Source of the DNA: Rosa chinensis
Taxonomy: Eukaryota; Streptophyta; Magnoliopsida; Rosales; Rosaceae
Length of the DNA stretch: 64,000 nt
Assembly (NCBI RefSeq): GCF_002994745.2
Contig: NC_037094.1
Coordinates: forward strand, 25,397,001 to 25,461,000
Direction: 5' to 3'
Part shown: one piece after another, positions 48,616 to 59,874 of the stretch
Layout of the letters: every line of letters starts with the position of its first letter
Numbering within the stretch: the stretch's first letter is position 1
Notes under the pieces: generated by a model
The model's input: only the letters and a program-made list of their open reading frames with translations
Database searches by the model: none
What the model was told of the DNA's origin: nothing
Translations under genes and position numbers: made by a program

Positions 48616-51397
48616 TGACAGGACCCGCCCCGGATTTCACCCTGAAATCCGAAGTGGCCCTGCGGGGTCCACCTTAGAAGAAATTCTTCTAAAAATTTGG
48701 CAGAACTTCCCCTAAAATGAACTACCCAAAACCTGTAGAAAGAAAATTTACACTCCTAAATCAACCCATCCTTATCCTCCTGGAGCCACCTGCTCCCCAA
48801 ACCACAACTCCAATTTCACAAATAACAGTCTCAACCCACATTATAAGATTAATTTCACAGGTTATCAGAGCAATACTATTCCATTAGGTAACAAAGATCA
48901 CAGAAATAGAATGAGTACGCGGAAGCAATGCTGTTGGCTATGCCTCGATTCCATGTACGTCCGACCTCATCTAATTTCGCCTGCAAACTGGGCATTTGAA
49001 AACCGAAGGGCTCAGGGAAAAGTATGTAAAAACGTTAGCGTGAGTGGACAAAAATAAATAAACAATTTTTAAACCAAATGGATTTTATACTTTCCCACAT
49101 TTATTTCTTTTAAAAAAAATTCCCGATGCATACAAGGATTAACGAAAATAAAACAAGAGGAGTTCCACTCATGAAAACCGACTAGCCCCGCTAGTCACAT
49201 ACGATTTAAAAGAAAAAGTTGGAACTCTGATACTCAAGGAAAATAAGACCAGCCCCGCTGGTTAAACGAAAATCGAGCTAGCCCCGCTAGCTTAAGTAGT
49301 AAAGTGAGTAGGGGAAGGCGATAGCCATACGAGTGAGCCTCCCAGGCTCGGGTGATAGCCTCCCAGGCTAAAATACTCCCATTACTCCCGTAATATACCC
49401 TTACGCCACTAAGTGTAGCGATAGGATACTGGGCTACAGAATTACTGTCACAGAGACAGTAACCTGCGCCACAAAGGCGGAGGGCTACGGTGATCCCATC
49501 ACCGCGCCACAAAGGCGGAAAATCAATGCTAGCAATGATAAGTCACCCAAAGTATGGCAAAAGAAAATCCGAAAACCTCATAAATCCATAAAACATAAGG
49601 CTTCCCCATCTCTCATAAAAGAATTTCCAATGACGTGTCCCACACGGAAAGATGATCTCAAATTCAAAAATAATAGGAGAGAATAATAATAAAACATAAT
49701 CTCCATAAATCGAAACAAAACCAATTCCAAGATCATCATCAAGGCATTCCCAATGCCAAATCCGAAAGTCGATAAATAAATAAGAAAATATAAATAAACC
49801 AACACGCCAAAAATATTCTCGGGTCAATGATGAATAAGCAAGGAAGTTCAATAATGAACTAATATTTCATTTTGGAAAATACCATGGAAAATACTTTGTT
49901 GAAAAACAACATAATTCAAAGTTTCGAATCCGGGCATAACAAAATTAATAACCAAAAATCACAACCGGAATAATTCATAATCACTTCATGAAACTCATCA
50001 ATGAAAGTAATTCCTCGTGATAAATCAAAATCAGGAATCCGAAAACAATTATATGCTCAAAATGTAATATAATAAATAACTAGAGCATTACTTTAAGAAA
50101 TAAATGCATGCATCATTATTTAAAAACAAAAGTCCACTCACAGTACTATTCCGACAATCACGCATTCATGTTCCGTCATCGAGCAATAGCTCGGTACGTC
50201 ATCCTGTACACAATTATATTCCGTGAATAATTCTTCCATAATTTAATACAATTCCTAAAATCAATTCCTCATAATTTCACCTCCCAATTCTCCTCGGATT
50301 TAGCCCAAATTATACCACTAATACCAATTCGTTAATTTAAAGGTTCTAAGGCAGAACCGAGAGATATCCGATAGTCGGATTCTCGTAATTCGATAATCGA
50401 AACCCTAAACTTCAAAAATTCATAATTAATTTCAAGTTTCTCCAAAAATTACCAAACTTCACATACAAGCTCTACACAATTTATAGGATTTAATGGGCTA
50501 AAAACCGGAATTAAAACACTGCCCTACACGCCTCCACCCGTCACCAACAGTGGCAGCGCGTGGGCCCCACGCGCCGGCGGCAACCACCTCCGATGGCCAC
50601 CAAAATTTGGCAGCACCATCTACTCAACAAACCCAACCTCTTTCTCAACTACAACAAGTTCCAATTTTACCTGAAAGAGCTCCATTTTGGCCGGTTAAAA
50701 TTTTCCATAAATTCCAAGAACCCTAGAAATTGAAATTGTTAATTCGACCTCTACACTGCAAATTGAAATGAAAGACCTTAGGGGAAATGATCTATGTCAA
50801 AAACCGAACCTTTGACACCAATTTGGTGGCCGAAGACTGCCGGAATCGGAAAATATCAGCGTTGACTCAAAACTGCTACAGTGACCGTCCTCTTCTTCTC
50901 GTTGCTGCACCTTCCACAGTTCATATTATGCTACGAAACAAACCCAGAAATGAAGAGAAGGAAGAGAGCTTTCCAACGACATCTTATACGTCAAAATCCG
51001 TCGCCGGATGGAGGAGTGATGGCCGGAAGAAGGTGAAGAGGTCGGAGAGGAAGAGAGAATCGGGGAGAGAGAAGGGAGAGGGCTCAGTAAGTTTCCGAAA
51101 ATGGAAACTTACCACAGTAACTCGGCTATTTATAGAAATTTATCATGAACAGTAACTTTAGTATTTTGGCCATAACTTTCGCATATGAACTCCGATTTTT
51201 ACGTACCACATATGCACGCGCTCGGTTTAACGTCCTCTACAACTTTCATGCAGAACATTTTCTCAAATTTTGACCCGAACAAAAAGTCATATTTTATGGC
51301 CCCCTAAAAATACTGAAACGACAGTAAAAGTGATAGTAAATATCGTTTACCGTCCTAATGATTAGTAAATCAGTAAATTTAGGTTCGGGACGTAACA
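48616..51397 (-). mobile_element. large solo LTR (copy III), 2782 bp
   Basis: TGACAGGACCCGCC ... GGGACGTAACA with a perfect 5-bp target duplication CCGAG (48611-48615 and 51398-51402). Close copy of solo LTR II across its full length (for example the shared CCCTGCGGGGTCCACC, GTGGGCCCCACGCGCC and CCGTCCTAATGATTAG segments). The TATA box TATAAATAG on the minus strand at about 51126-51134 supports minus orientation. It has no coding sequence of its own and interrupts the Tat RNase H region. Confidence 0.9.
49180..49517. repeat. array of ten short hairpins in solo LTR III
   Basis: In order: GACTAG-CCCCG-CTAGTC (49180-49196), ACCAG-CCCCG-CTGGT (49248-49262), AGCTAG-CCCCG-CTAGCT (49276-49292), GAGCCT-CCC-AGGCTC (49335-49349), TAGCCT-CCC-AGGCTA (49356-49370), TTAC-TCCC-GTAA (49382-49393), CGC..CACTAAGTG..GCG (49404-49420), TTACTGTC-ACAGA-GACAGTAA (49442-49462), and CGCC-ACAAA-GGCG twice (49467-49479, 49505-49517). 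All stems are perfect. Confidence 0.9.
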
Positions 51398-51402
51398 CCG
51401 AG

Positions 51403-51892
51403 CGTTAGGATGAACCCAACCAGGGCGCACAAGAGGCCAACACGGAAATGATAACTGTTGAGAAACCAGCCCCCCAGCAACAGTCAGACTGGAACCTCCA
51501 CGTTGACGGCTCCGCTTGGGCCAAGGCCTGCGGCGCTGGATTCATCCTCATAGGACCGGAGCGACTGAATGTAGAAACGCGTTGAAGTTCAATTTCAAAG
51601 CCTCAAACAACATGGTGGAATATGAAGCACTAATTGTCAGCTTACTCCTCCCCATCGACTCGGGCGCTGACAGTGTCAACATATTCAGCGATTCCCAGTT
51701 AGTCGTTAACCAGGTCAATAACAGTTTCCAGGCCAAGGAACAACAGTTAGCGACTTGGGGTATGTCAGGACACTCCTCAAAAAATTCAAATTTCACACCA
51801 TCACATAGTTCCCCAGGGAAAAGAACACCAAGGCTGATTCACTGGCAAGACTAGCATCCGCTCAACCACACCAATGTTCGACGGACACAAGG
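51403..51892 (+). pseudogene. Tat second (archaeal-type) RNase H
   Basis: DWNLHVDGSAWAKACGAGFI opens the domain. A frameshift near 51575 moves to the frame with FNFKASNNMVEYEALIVSLL and FSDSQLVVNQVNNSFQAKE. The D...E...D pattern of RNase H catalytic residues is visible, but the reading frame is broken. This extra RNase H after the gypsy RNase H is diagnostic for the Tat lineage. Confidence 0.85.
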
Positions 51893-53179
51893 GTGGAGCG
51901 CCTTGACAAGCTAAGCCTCACAAAAACCCTGGCAGAGATTTTCAACATTGAGACCAGGCCCAATTGGATGGATGAAATCATCGAATACAAGCGCAATGGG
52001 ACATTACCAGCGAATAAGGTCGAGGCACAACAGCTCAAGCAGAGAGCAACCCGCTACAACATACAGAATGGCAAACTTTACCGTCAGGGGTTTACTCATC
52101 CCAACCTCCGATGTCTGACCCCAGAAGAGGGAAAAGACGTGCTTACAATGATACACGTCAGGGAATGTGGAAACCACTCAGGCGCCAGGTCTTTGGCCAA
52201 TCGCACAATGCGACAGGGATATTTTTGGCCCAAGCTCGGTGACGATGCCAGAAGGGTGTCAAGGTCTTGCCACAAATGTCAACAGTACGCTGACCTCCCC
52301 CATGCCCCGGTGGAACCCCTGTCAATCATTATCGGCCCATGGATCCATCCCATGTGGGGCCTAGACTTATTGGGAAAATTCCCAACCGCTAAAGGTCAGT
52401 TCAAGTACATCATTGTAGCCATTGACTACATCAGCAAATGGATAGAGGCGGAACCACTGACGGCAATAACTACAGCCAAAGTAACTCACTTCCTTTGGAA
52501 GAACATCTACTGCCAGTATGGCGTCCCCCACATAATCATCACAGACAACAGCACCCAGTTCATCAACAAGGAACTCATATCTTTCACCGCTAACCTGGGC
52601 ACCAAGATGAGTTTCGCATCTATCGCTCACCCCCAAACCAACGGCCTGGTCGAAGCAGCGAACAAGATAATCAAGAAGCTGCTAAAAAAGAAACTAGATG
52701 ATGCCAAGGGTTTAGGGGCGGAAAAGCTCCCGAAGGTTCTGTGGGCCATCCGGACTACCCCAACTTCCGCCACTGGCGAAACACCATTCTGCATGATATT
52801 TAGAACTCAGGTCGTCCTACCTATTGAAGTAACCCAACCTACCGCTAGGGTCTAGGGTTACTGCTCTAAGACTAACGGCGAGGGCATCAACCTCGACAGG
52901 GACCTCCTAGAGGAAAAACGACACAAGGCCCACCTGCACAACTTGCAAAATAAGCAACAGGTATCGCGTTTCTACAATGCCAGAGTCAAAGCCCGGAACC
53001 TCCAACTGGGGGACTGGGGGAGGTCATTCCATCACCAACGGCGCTCCGCCCAACTTGGGAAGGACCTTACAAAATATTGGAAGTCGTTAGCCCTGGCACC
53101 TTCTACTTAACGGACAAGGATGGCGTCACAATGACCCACCCTTGGAATACCGAACACCTTCGGTATTATTACAAATAGT
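51893..53179 (+). pseudogene. Tat integrase
   Basis: Open from 51893 to a TAG at 52853, then readable to about 53179. HHCC zinc finger (HVRECGNHSG...CHKCQQ), core WGLDLLGKFP and FKYIIVAIDYISKWIEAEPL, and TDNSTQF where the family has TDNGTQF, then VEAANKIIKK carrying the third acidic residue. After the stop the C-terminal domain (NLQLGDWG, GPYKILEVV, WNTEHLRYYYK) follows, with a frameshift near 53020. No chromodomain is visible, consistent with Tat. It would insert element DNA into the genome; it is inactive here. Confidence 0.9.
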
Positions 53180-53660
53180 CATGCCGCTACCCAAGAGCAT
53201 CTTGACTTAGCTAAAGTTTTGCTATGTTTAGCTAAAGGAAGCTACCCAACGGGTACAACCCCACGTTTGTAAGCGCTGATCTATCAGTTATCAATGAAAT
53301 AAGGAATTATTCAAACCATTGTCACCCAGTCAAAGCACAAGAATTAACTGGCAATGCCAACATTGTTCGGCGGACTACATTCGCTACATCGTGCACTTGG
53401 GAACAATTTTAATTCCGTTAATGTTTCGTTGATCGACAAAAGTCTAAGTCAAAACTCTAGCGGCATGTCAACGTGCAAGCAATGCAATCATTGTAAACAG
53501 ACCCACTGAAAAGTTCAAAGAAAATTACGATTCATTATCTAGGGTCGGGACTCCCCGCCCAAAAATTACCGTCAAGGTACACAAAAAAAAACAAAAGCCT
53601 TAGCGGCATTACAAGAAAAGAAAATAAGCAAGCGCAAGGCCACAAGGGCTCGAATGATCT

Positions 53661-56376
53661 TCAGGGATTGTTGGTCGCAGCAGCAACTTCTTCACCATCC
53701 ACCGGCGGCTTCCGATCGACCAAGCGGCTTATTTGGTCAGACCCGTGAGCAGTAGGGCTTAGCGTCACCATGGTGCCATCCGCATGGATGTTGGCAGCCA
53801 TAAAATCTGCACGAGAGACTTCTAAGTAAGTTGGGGGCGGCGTCTGCAAACCGACATCTGCCGCACGATCACCGCTCTCACCACTTCCTGAGCAGACACC
53901 CTCAGCTTGAGTGGGAACCACCTTGCCCATGGGAGCTTCCCTCTGCCCTAATGGCTCAGTTGACTGGGACACCTTGACCCAATCAATAGCGCCCTTCTAG
54001 TTCAACAGTTCCAGGTTGGCGGTGGTGCCAGTCTTGGCCGCCTCCATCATTGCCTGCTTGTATTCCGCAGACTGCTTGAACGCCTCTATAGTGGCGACCT
54101 CAACACTGCTCCTCTCCCCTTCCCGCTGGGCAATCTCGCCCTCAAACGGCTGCACCTCCGAGGATTTGGCGGCAGAATCTCGTTGAAAGATCTCAATTTT
54201 CTTGGCCTTTGGCGCTAGTTGATCTTTCAGCAAGGCCATGGCTTGCTCCAGCTGGGACATACAGTCATTCCGCTCGAGGTCCCGTGCGATGGCCACATTC
54301 AGCATGCAGTGGGCATCAGCAGTATCGCACTTTGCCTTCGTCAGGCACCGCCCAACTTCCGCCAGCTTGTCTTTGGCTCCCCCCAGCTCCCTCTAGAGAC
54401 CTCTAATCTCCTCCCTAAGCTGCCGCTCAGTCCGGGGGTGGCTAGACGCTGCCAAGAACATCTCATTCAGCCCAACAGAGAGCTGCCAGAAGGCCGAGCT
54501 GAACGGCGATTGATCAATGGCAGTCGAGTGCACAATCCCCTCAAGGCTGTCGAACCCCAACCGCTCACAAAGGTGAAAAAGAAACTCCCGCTCTTGGTCA
54601 GTCAGGAATTCGGAGTATGTGGCAAACAAGTCCAGGTCTCTCGTCTGCACCTCCCCGCTGATGGCTGCAGTCACCTTGGGCAAAGCCTGCTTTGCCTTCT
54701 TCTGCTGGCGGGCCCTGATGGCCTTTGTACTAGTAACTTCACCCTCCTCATCGACGTTGTTCTGCTGCCGCATCCTCTGTAAAACCGCTAGTGTAGTGCC
54801 ATCGGCGACAGGCCTAGTTGTCATCTGCGGCACCGACCCCGCAATGCTAGCTGGTGCCTTCGTGGGCACTACCCCCTCCTGTTGGGACCCGCGCAGAGTG
54901 GCGGGCACTTTTTCTTTCCGCTGAGCAAGGGCAGTCGGAGCCTTGCTCCTGCCAGCAACACTAGGGTCACCGCCACCTCCAGCTTGAAAGACTGGCAGAC
55001 CATCAGCGCCGAGATGAGAGTGGTGCGGCATCGGTAGCACCACTGAGGTTTCAGACTGGCTCACCGCCAACGTCTGCGGATTCACCGTCTCCAAAAAATT
55101 ATTCATCTCTGCGCGATCCATGGCTTTGGCGAAAGCGTCGTGACTCGCTTTGTTACTCGGCGGAGATTTTGTACAAAAAACAACCAAGTTAGCCTGACAA
55201 ACCAAGCCAGGGTAAACGTCAGCGGAATGTACTTACCAAGGGGGCGCATCAACCGTAGATCGACCAACAATTCCCACTCGGTGAGTAAGCGGAGATCTAA
55301 CAGGTTGCGATTCTGCCAACAGCCTCGGATCCTTGCCACGCGGCACTCTTCCTCACCCGTTAGGTTATAGCGCAAGCCCGCTACAAAAAAAAAAAAAAAA
55401 TGAAAGTCATTAGCATAAGGAATCACTATACAAGCAAAACCAACACTGAGCAGTGGAGTCCAGCGACAACCTCGGATAGGTTGGAACTCCAACTTAATCC
55501 TGAACGTCAGCTCCTCCTCATTCGACCCCGCCTGGTATTCCCATCCGGCAGTTGCAACACAGAAGACCCCCCGCCAGTAAGACATGGAATCCTTCAAATT
55601 CTCGATTAACTTGGGCGCCCCTGGAGGCGATTCAAGTTCACCTGCCCACTGCAACCTTGGTGCTTCACGTACACCAACTCGTAAAAGTGTAGCACCTCCG
55701 CCATGGTTGGACCTTCGCAACCAGACAAGCGCCACAACGAGTTGATCGCCGTCAACAACCGCCACATATTAGGGCAAATTTGACCAAAGGCGAGACCAAA
55801 CTCACATACCAAAATTTGGAGATTGGGCAGGAGGGGAGGAGGGGAAATGTCACTCCCTGGCGGAAGATAGCCTCATGCACGGCGGCATGCCCCACTGGCA
55901 GCATCGGCGATCTCTATTCCTTCAGCGGTGGACGCAGATTCACGACGCCTAGCAGTCGAAACACTCGCTTCAACAGGTTTACGGCGGCAACGGTCATCGC
56001 CCCTCCCCCCCCCCCCCCCCCGCGCCTCGTCCACAGGAGTACCGTCATGGAGAACCCATGTTGACTCAATTTACTCCCCGCTAGTCTCTCCCCCATCAGC
56101 GGAACCACTAGCGGCGCTATTGCTTGCTAGCCGCTCTTCACGCCTATTGCAGGCGGCAGCTTCCTCCCCCACCCTAGAACTCTCTGCATGACCGGCACGA
56201 CCCATTTCCACCTCCCAAGGTATGGTCTGTAGCGGCTCGATGTCTAGCGATTCGGCCAGTGAGGTTCCTGCATGGGCAGACGAACGCAACGAGTCAATAA
56301 ACACCCTATCCGCCACGCTGAACGACACGTCAGACCTGGAATACTCACTGCTCGAGATCTTTAGTATGCTAGCCAT
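53661..56376 (-). pseudogene. antisense extra ORF of the Tat element
   Basis: Reads opposite to gag-pol. Possible start Met at 56376 (MASILKISSSEYS), then, over changed frames, segments NMWRLLTAINSLWRL, MAEVLHFYELVYVK, DSMSYWRGVFCVATAGWEY and FRIKLEFQPI. A likely 90-bp intron (55381-55470; GAG|GTTGTC ... poly-T TTTGTAG) joins in frame to GLRYNLTGEEE. A long low-complexity part and a coiled-coil-like C-terminal part (ERNDCMSQLEQAMALLKDQL; AFKQSAEYKQAMMEAAKTG; KGAIDW) end at 53661. Two in-frame TAGs (54393-54395, 53997-53999) replace likely Gln. Similar antisense ORFs are known in Tat elements; their role is unknown. Confidence 0.75.
55381..55470 (-). other. predicted intron of the antisense ORF
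   Basis: Donor GAG|GTTGTC at 55470, T17 pyrimidine tract and acceptor TTTGTAG|CGG at 55381. Splicing keeps the frame (FQPIR.. to GLRYNL). A second GTAAGT donor occurs at 55231-55236, but no acceptor in a fitting phase was found. Confidence 0.5.
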
Positions 56377-57164
56377 CACAAACCCTAAAACCCAAACCAA
56401 TCAGTTCAAACAGGATCTAAACTCACCCTTATCTCTGTTTTCACCCAAGAACATCAAGAACACCCATACCCAGAAAACCCAGAAAGTGCCAAAACAAGAA
56501 CAAAATGCACTCACTCCAACCCAGATTCGACCATCTACCAAGGCAAGAATCCTCAACCTCCTTTCAAACACCCAAAACCCACCCCCAAACACAACTCTAG
56601 ACCCTTAGAAACATCGGAGAGTGCTAGAAACCACTTTGAAAAAAAAAATACAAAAACCAATAAAACAGGAACGAAATTTGGGGCTACCAACCTCAATGAC
56701 AGAAACTCTGGTATGCTCGAAAGTGCACGTCTTCGATTCAGGAAATCTTCGTATTCCAAAGATCGACAACTCCATGGAGATTGCAGAACCTTCTCAGATC
56801 TCAGAGCAAGGCTTGAGGATGACGATAATAGGTAAAAGTACAAAGTGTTAAACCTCCATGTTTCCCTCTCTTTTATGTCAACATCAAAGCAATCTAGACA
56901 GTCCGTTGAAAAACGACGTCATACGACAACCGAACACGTGGCCCACGATCGCACTTAATCTCCTGACTAACCGAGGCGTCGCCTTGGTTACAAAATCAAT
57001 AATTACCCGCATTTATGGTGAAGCGACGGGAGTGTTGTGCGAACATTATTCCACACGCTAACCCAATACATGTTCGGCCACGCGTCGAACGCTGTCAGAC
57101 GAAGCGTCTATCAAAGGTTAACCATTGAAAAGGAAGACCACCAATCTTTGGGAGAATCTGATAG

Positions 57165-57715
57165 CGGAACTTCTCTCCATCTTGCAAGCGAGATAGTTCC
57201 CCCTAGGGGCAACTCCACTAGCGGAACTTCTCCCCTTTCATCTTGCAAGCGAGATAGTCCCCTCCAGCGGAACTTCTCCCTTTTAGTCTTACAAGCGAGA
57301 TAATCTCCGCTAGGCGCAACTCCACTAGTGGAACTTCTCTCTTTTCATCTTGTAAGCGAGATAGTCTCCTCTAGGCGCAACTCTGCTAGCGAAACTTCTC
57401 CTTTTTCATCTTGTAAGAGAGATAGTCTCCGCTAAGTGCAACTCCGCTAGCAGAACTTCTCTCTTTTCATCTAGCAAGCGAGATAGTCTCCGCTCGGCGC
57501 AACTCCGCTAGCGAAACTTCTCCCTTTTCATCTTGCAAGCGAGATAGTCTCCGCTAAATGCAACTCCGCTAGTGGAACTTATCTCTTTACATCTTGCAAG
57601 CGAGATGGTCTCCGCTAGGCGCAACACCGCCAGCAGAACTTCCTCATTTACCTTACAAGCGAGGCCGTCATCGCTGACCGCAATGCCATTCACTTGGCTA
57701 CCGCCAGGCAGGTCC
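57165..57715 (+). repeat. nine tandem units of about 61 bp in the Tat 3' region
   Basis: The consensus begins GCGGAACTTCTC, continues through TTTTCATCTTGCAAGCGAGA and TAGTCTCCGCTAGGCGCAAC, and ends TCCGCTA. Units diverge by a few substitutions, and the second is shorter (about 46 bp). They lie between the antisense ORF and the 3' LTR. Confidence 0.92.
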
Positions 57716-58160
57716 CTGCGACACTGCTGGCCATGTACTATCAGCGGGGGGACTTCCGCCAATGGCGATTCTAGAGGCAACGCCTCACTTTGACAACCAC
57801 CACCAAGCTGCGTTGCAGTCAAACCAAGGTCTTCGACGACCCTGATCAGGCATGTTGACCCCCGCCACTTGGGTATCAAAGATTGGGTTCACTACCCAAC
57901 ACCCTCTGCTCATCGCAGCTCCCCTCAACAAATAATACACCGGTCAAACGGAGGCCTATCTTAGCCGGGGAGTGGGGGACTCCTTGGGGGGCCTAATAGG
58001 GGCCCACCCGAAAGGGTATAAAGGATTTGTTCAGTAAGTCCATGGTTGACAACATACTGGCGCTAATTATGCTTTTGCAAGTCTGGCGGAAGTAACGCTT
58101 TGAACCGCTAGGCAACTCCCCAACCAAGATTGCCCTCCTTGACTGGGGACTTGGGGGACT

Positions 58161-58647
58161 TGTACTTACATAGGCATTTGCAAGCATAATTAGCTACAAT
58201 GAGCCATGCTCATACTACCGCTAGCGGTACCAACTCTCGCCAAAGGAGTGACCTATCGGAACACAACCAAGTAGCCTGAGCCCCAGCTTACCCCCATATC
58301 ACCGCCGACGCGCCGCGCCAAGATAGCATCAGAAGCTCCAGAAGTTAGGGACTGAAGCACATCAGTCCCACATCGAAAACATGGAGAAGATCAGCTCCTT
58401 CCTCACCTACAAAAGGTTCTCTCCTCTCTCCTCATTAATTACTCATTTACTATTCATCTACTGTTACTTTGTCAACATAAATATATTGACTAACTTAGGC
58501 ATCGGAGAAGAGAAGACCGCCCAACGCGGTCTTCCTCTGACACCCTCTGTATTTTACTTGACAGGTAAACGGAAGCTCTGAATATCACAAGTAGCGGTCC
58601 GCCCATCAGATCAGCATTAACCGAGGTTCAGCTACTGCTGAACTTCA
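58161..58647 (+). mobile_element. Tat 3' LTR
   Basis: 487 bp, preceded by GGGGACTTGGGGGACT (G-rich primer tract). Repeats the 5' LTR with a few small deletions in the GCCAGCGGTACC and CGCTACGGGC parts. Ends CTTCA at target copy AGCTC. Confidence 0.88.
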
Positions 58648-58652
58648 AGCTC

Positions 58653-58830
58653 AATGGTTTTGATCACAGCCATGACTTCAGTAACAATGGAGATAAGAAT
58701 ATCCAAATTAATTAGAGAAAAATGCTCCAATCACGACCATGAAAATCTCGAAATACTCCACATAACCTGTTTGGCCAGGGTCATTTCTCCAAGCACCATC
58801 CATATAAATTTTAACCAATACCATTATAGA
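58653..58830 (-). pseudogene. RNase H-like (RVT_3-type) remnant
   Basis: The minus strand reads MDGAWRNDPGQTGY and, after frame changes, EVMAVIKTIEL. This matches the (V)DGA...G..G ... EA..A...A(I)EL layout of plant RNase H-like domains found in LINE-type elements and related genes. The Tat element inserted right after IEL; the next residues lie on the other side at 44615-44643. Too damaged to function. Confidence 0.6.
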
Positions 58831-58891
58831 AGGAAACCAATTAACTTTAGGATTAATTTCAGTTTACCACCCTGAGGTTTGGGGATAATTT

Positions 58892-59388
58892 CATATTAGT
58901 CCCTGTCCTCTCAATTTAATCAGTTTATCTCTCGAGCTTTTCAATTTTCCTCAACTGTGTCTATTCCGTCCAATTTGGACATTAAGTTTGACAAAAAAAA
59001 CCCACTTTAAGGGCTAAAATTGTCATTTCAAGGAAAAAAAACACCATGACAAAAAAAACCATGATAAAAAAAATTATTCTTTTTTTTTTTAATTCTCTCT
59101 CATTGAAGAAGAAGAAGATTTTTTGTCATGGTTTTTTTATTTTTTTTATTTATAATTCTCTTCTTCTTTAATGAGAGAGAATTTAAAAAAAAAAAAACCA
59201 TGACAAAAAAAAAAAAAATTAAAATTTTTATCATGGTGTTTTTTTTCCTTGAAATGACAATTTTATCCCTTAAAGTGGCTTTTTTTGTCAAACTTAATGT
59301 CCAAATTGGACGGAATAGACACAGTTGAGGAAAATTGAAAAGCTCGAGGGATAAACTGATTAAATTGAGAGGACAGGGATATATTGAA
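58892..59388. mobile_element. fold-back element with about 180-bp arms
   Basis: The left arm (about 58892-59070) is the inverse of the right arm (about 59217-59388). Shared blocks include CCTGTCCTCTCAATTTAATC, TCTCGAGCTTTTCAATTTTC, GTCCAATTTGGACATTAAGT and CTTTAAGGG.. with few mismatches. The centre is A/T-rich (GACAAAAAAAACCATG, GAAGAAGAAG). No coding capacity; a MITE-like palindrome, perhaps Mutator-related. Confidence 0.88.
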
Positions 59389-59874
59389 AAGCCCTCCTTG
59401 TCATAAAATCTGGACTCTCTGTCTAATCTATTGGTCTTTATCTGGTTGTACGTCTTTATCCTGAACACATAGCTTCTCACTGCACACTGCATAAAACTTT
59501 ATCCACATTCGTCGACATCAATGGAAGAAGAAGAAGTAACTTACATGGGTCTCACACCTGTTGGACTTGACGTCTACAATATGAATCCCTTTAAGACGTA
59601 GCTAGCCAATTTAGACTATATCAGACTAAGGATAACATGATGACCAGAAAAACACTAATATATGAATGCGTCAGACTTCATGTGTTGATAGCAGAATTTA
59701 GTAATATTGCCTAATTAAAGTGCATTGTGCCATGCTTCATAGAGTGCTGTAATGCTTATTTCACAATCCTCCTGCTGTTAAATGTTTCATGCAAATGTTC
59801 ATGATCAAAAAATACCGTATGCATCTTCAATACTAATTCAGCTAATTTCGTTGTTTATCACTCCTTCAAGGAAG
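59389..59874. other. upstream flank of the purine permease pseudogene
   Basis: AT-rich sequence without ORFs. May hold the old promoter; no clear TATA box selected. Confidence 0.4.

Larger units (their letters stand above)
44644..58647 (+). mobile_element. Ty3/gypsy retrotransposon, Tat lineage, about 14 kb with insert
   Basis: The left LTR starts TGTACTTACATAGGC at 44644 and the right LTR spans 58161-58647. A perfect target duplication AGCTC lies at 44639-44643 and 58648-58652. Primer site TGGCGCCGTCTGTGGGAA at 45177. Order: gag, protease, RT, RNase H, [solo LTR 48616-51397], second RNase H, integrase, antisense ORF, 61-bp tandem repeats, G-rich tract GACTTGGGGGACT, LTR. A second (archaeal-type) RNase H after the gypsy RNase H and an extra ORF before the 3' LTR are known features of the Tat lineage. 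Multiple stops and frameshifts make it inactive. About 11.2 kb without the insert. Confidence 0.93.

Noticed and set aside
55193..55236. Second intron of the antisense ORF between GTAAGT and TGTCAG
   Set aside because: Only 44 nt, below the usual plant minimum, and the phases do not match.
55103..55765. 220-aa minus-strand ORF read as one exon
   Set aside because: A run of Phe from the T17 tract and the loss of family-like sequence after it are better explained by an intron at 55381-55470.
57165..57715. CRISPR-like array
   Set aside because: Units are contiguous minisatellite repeats of about 61 bp without unique spacers, in a plant retrotransposon.
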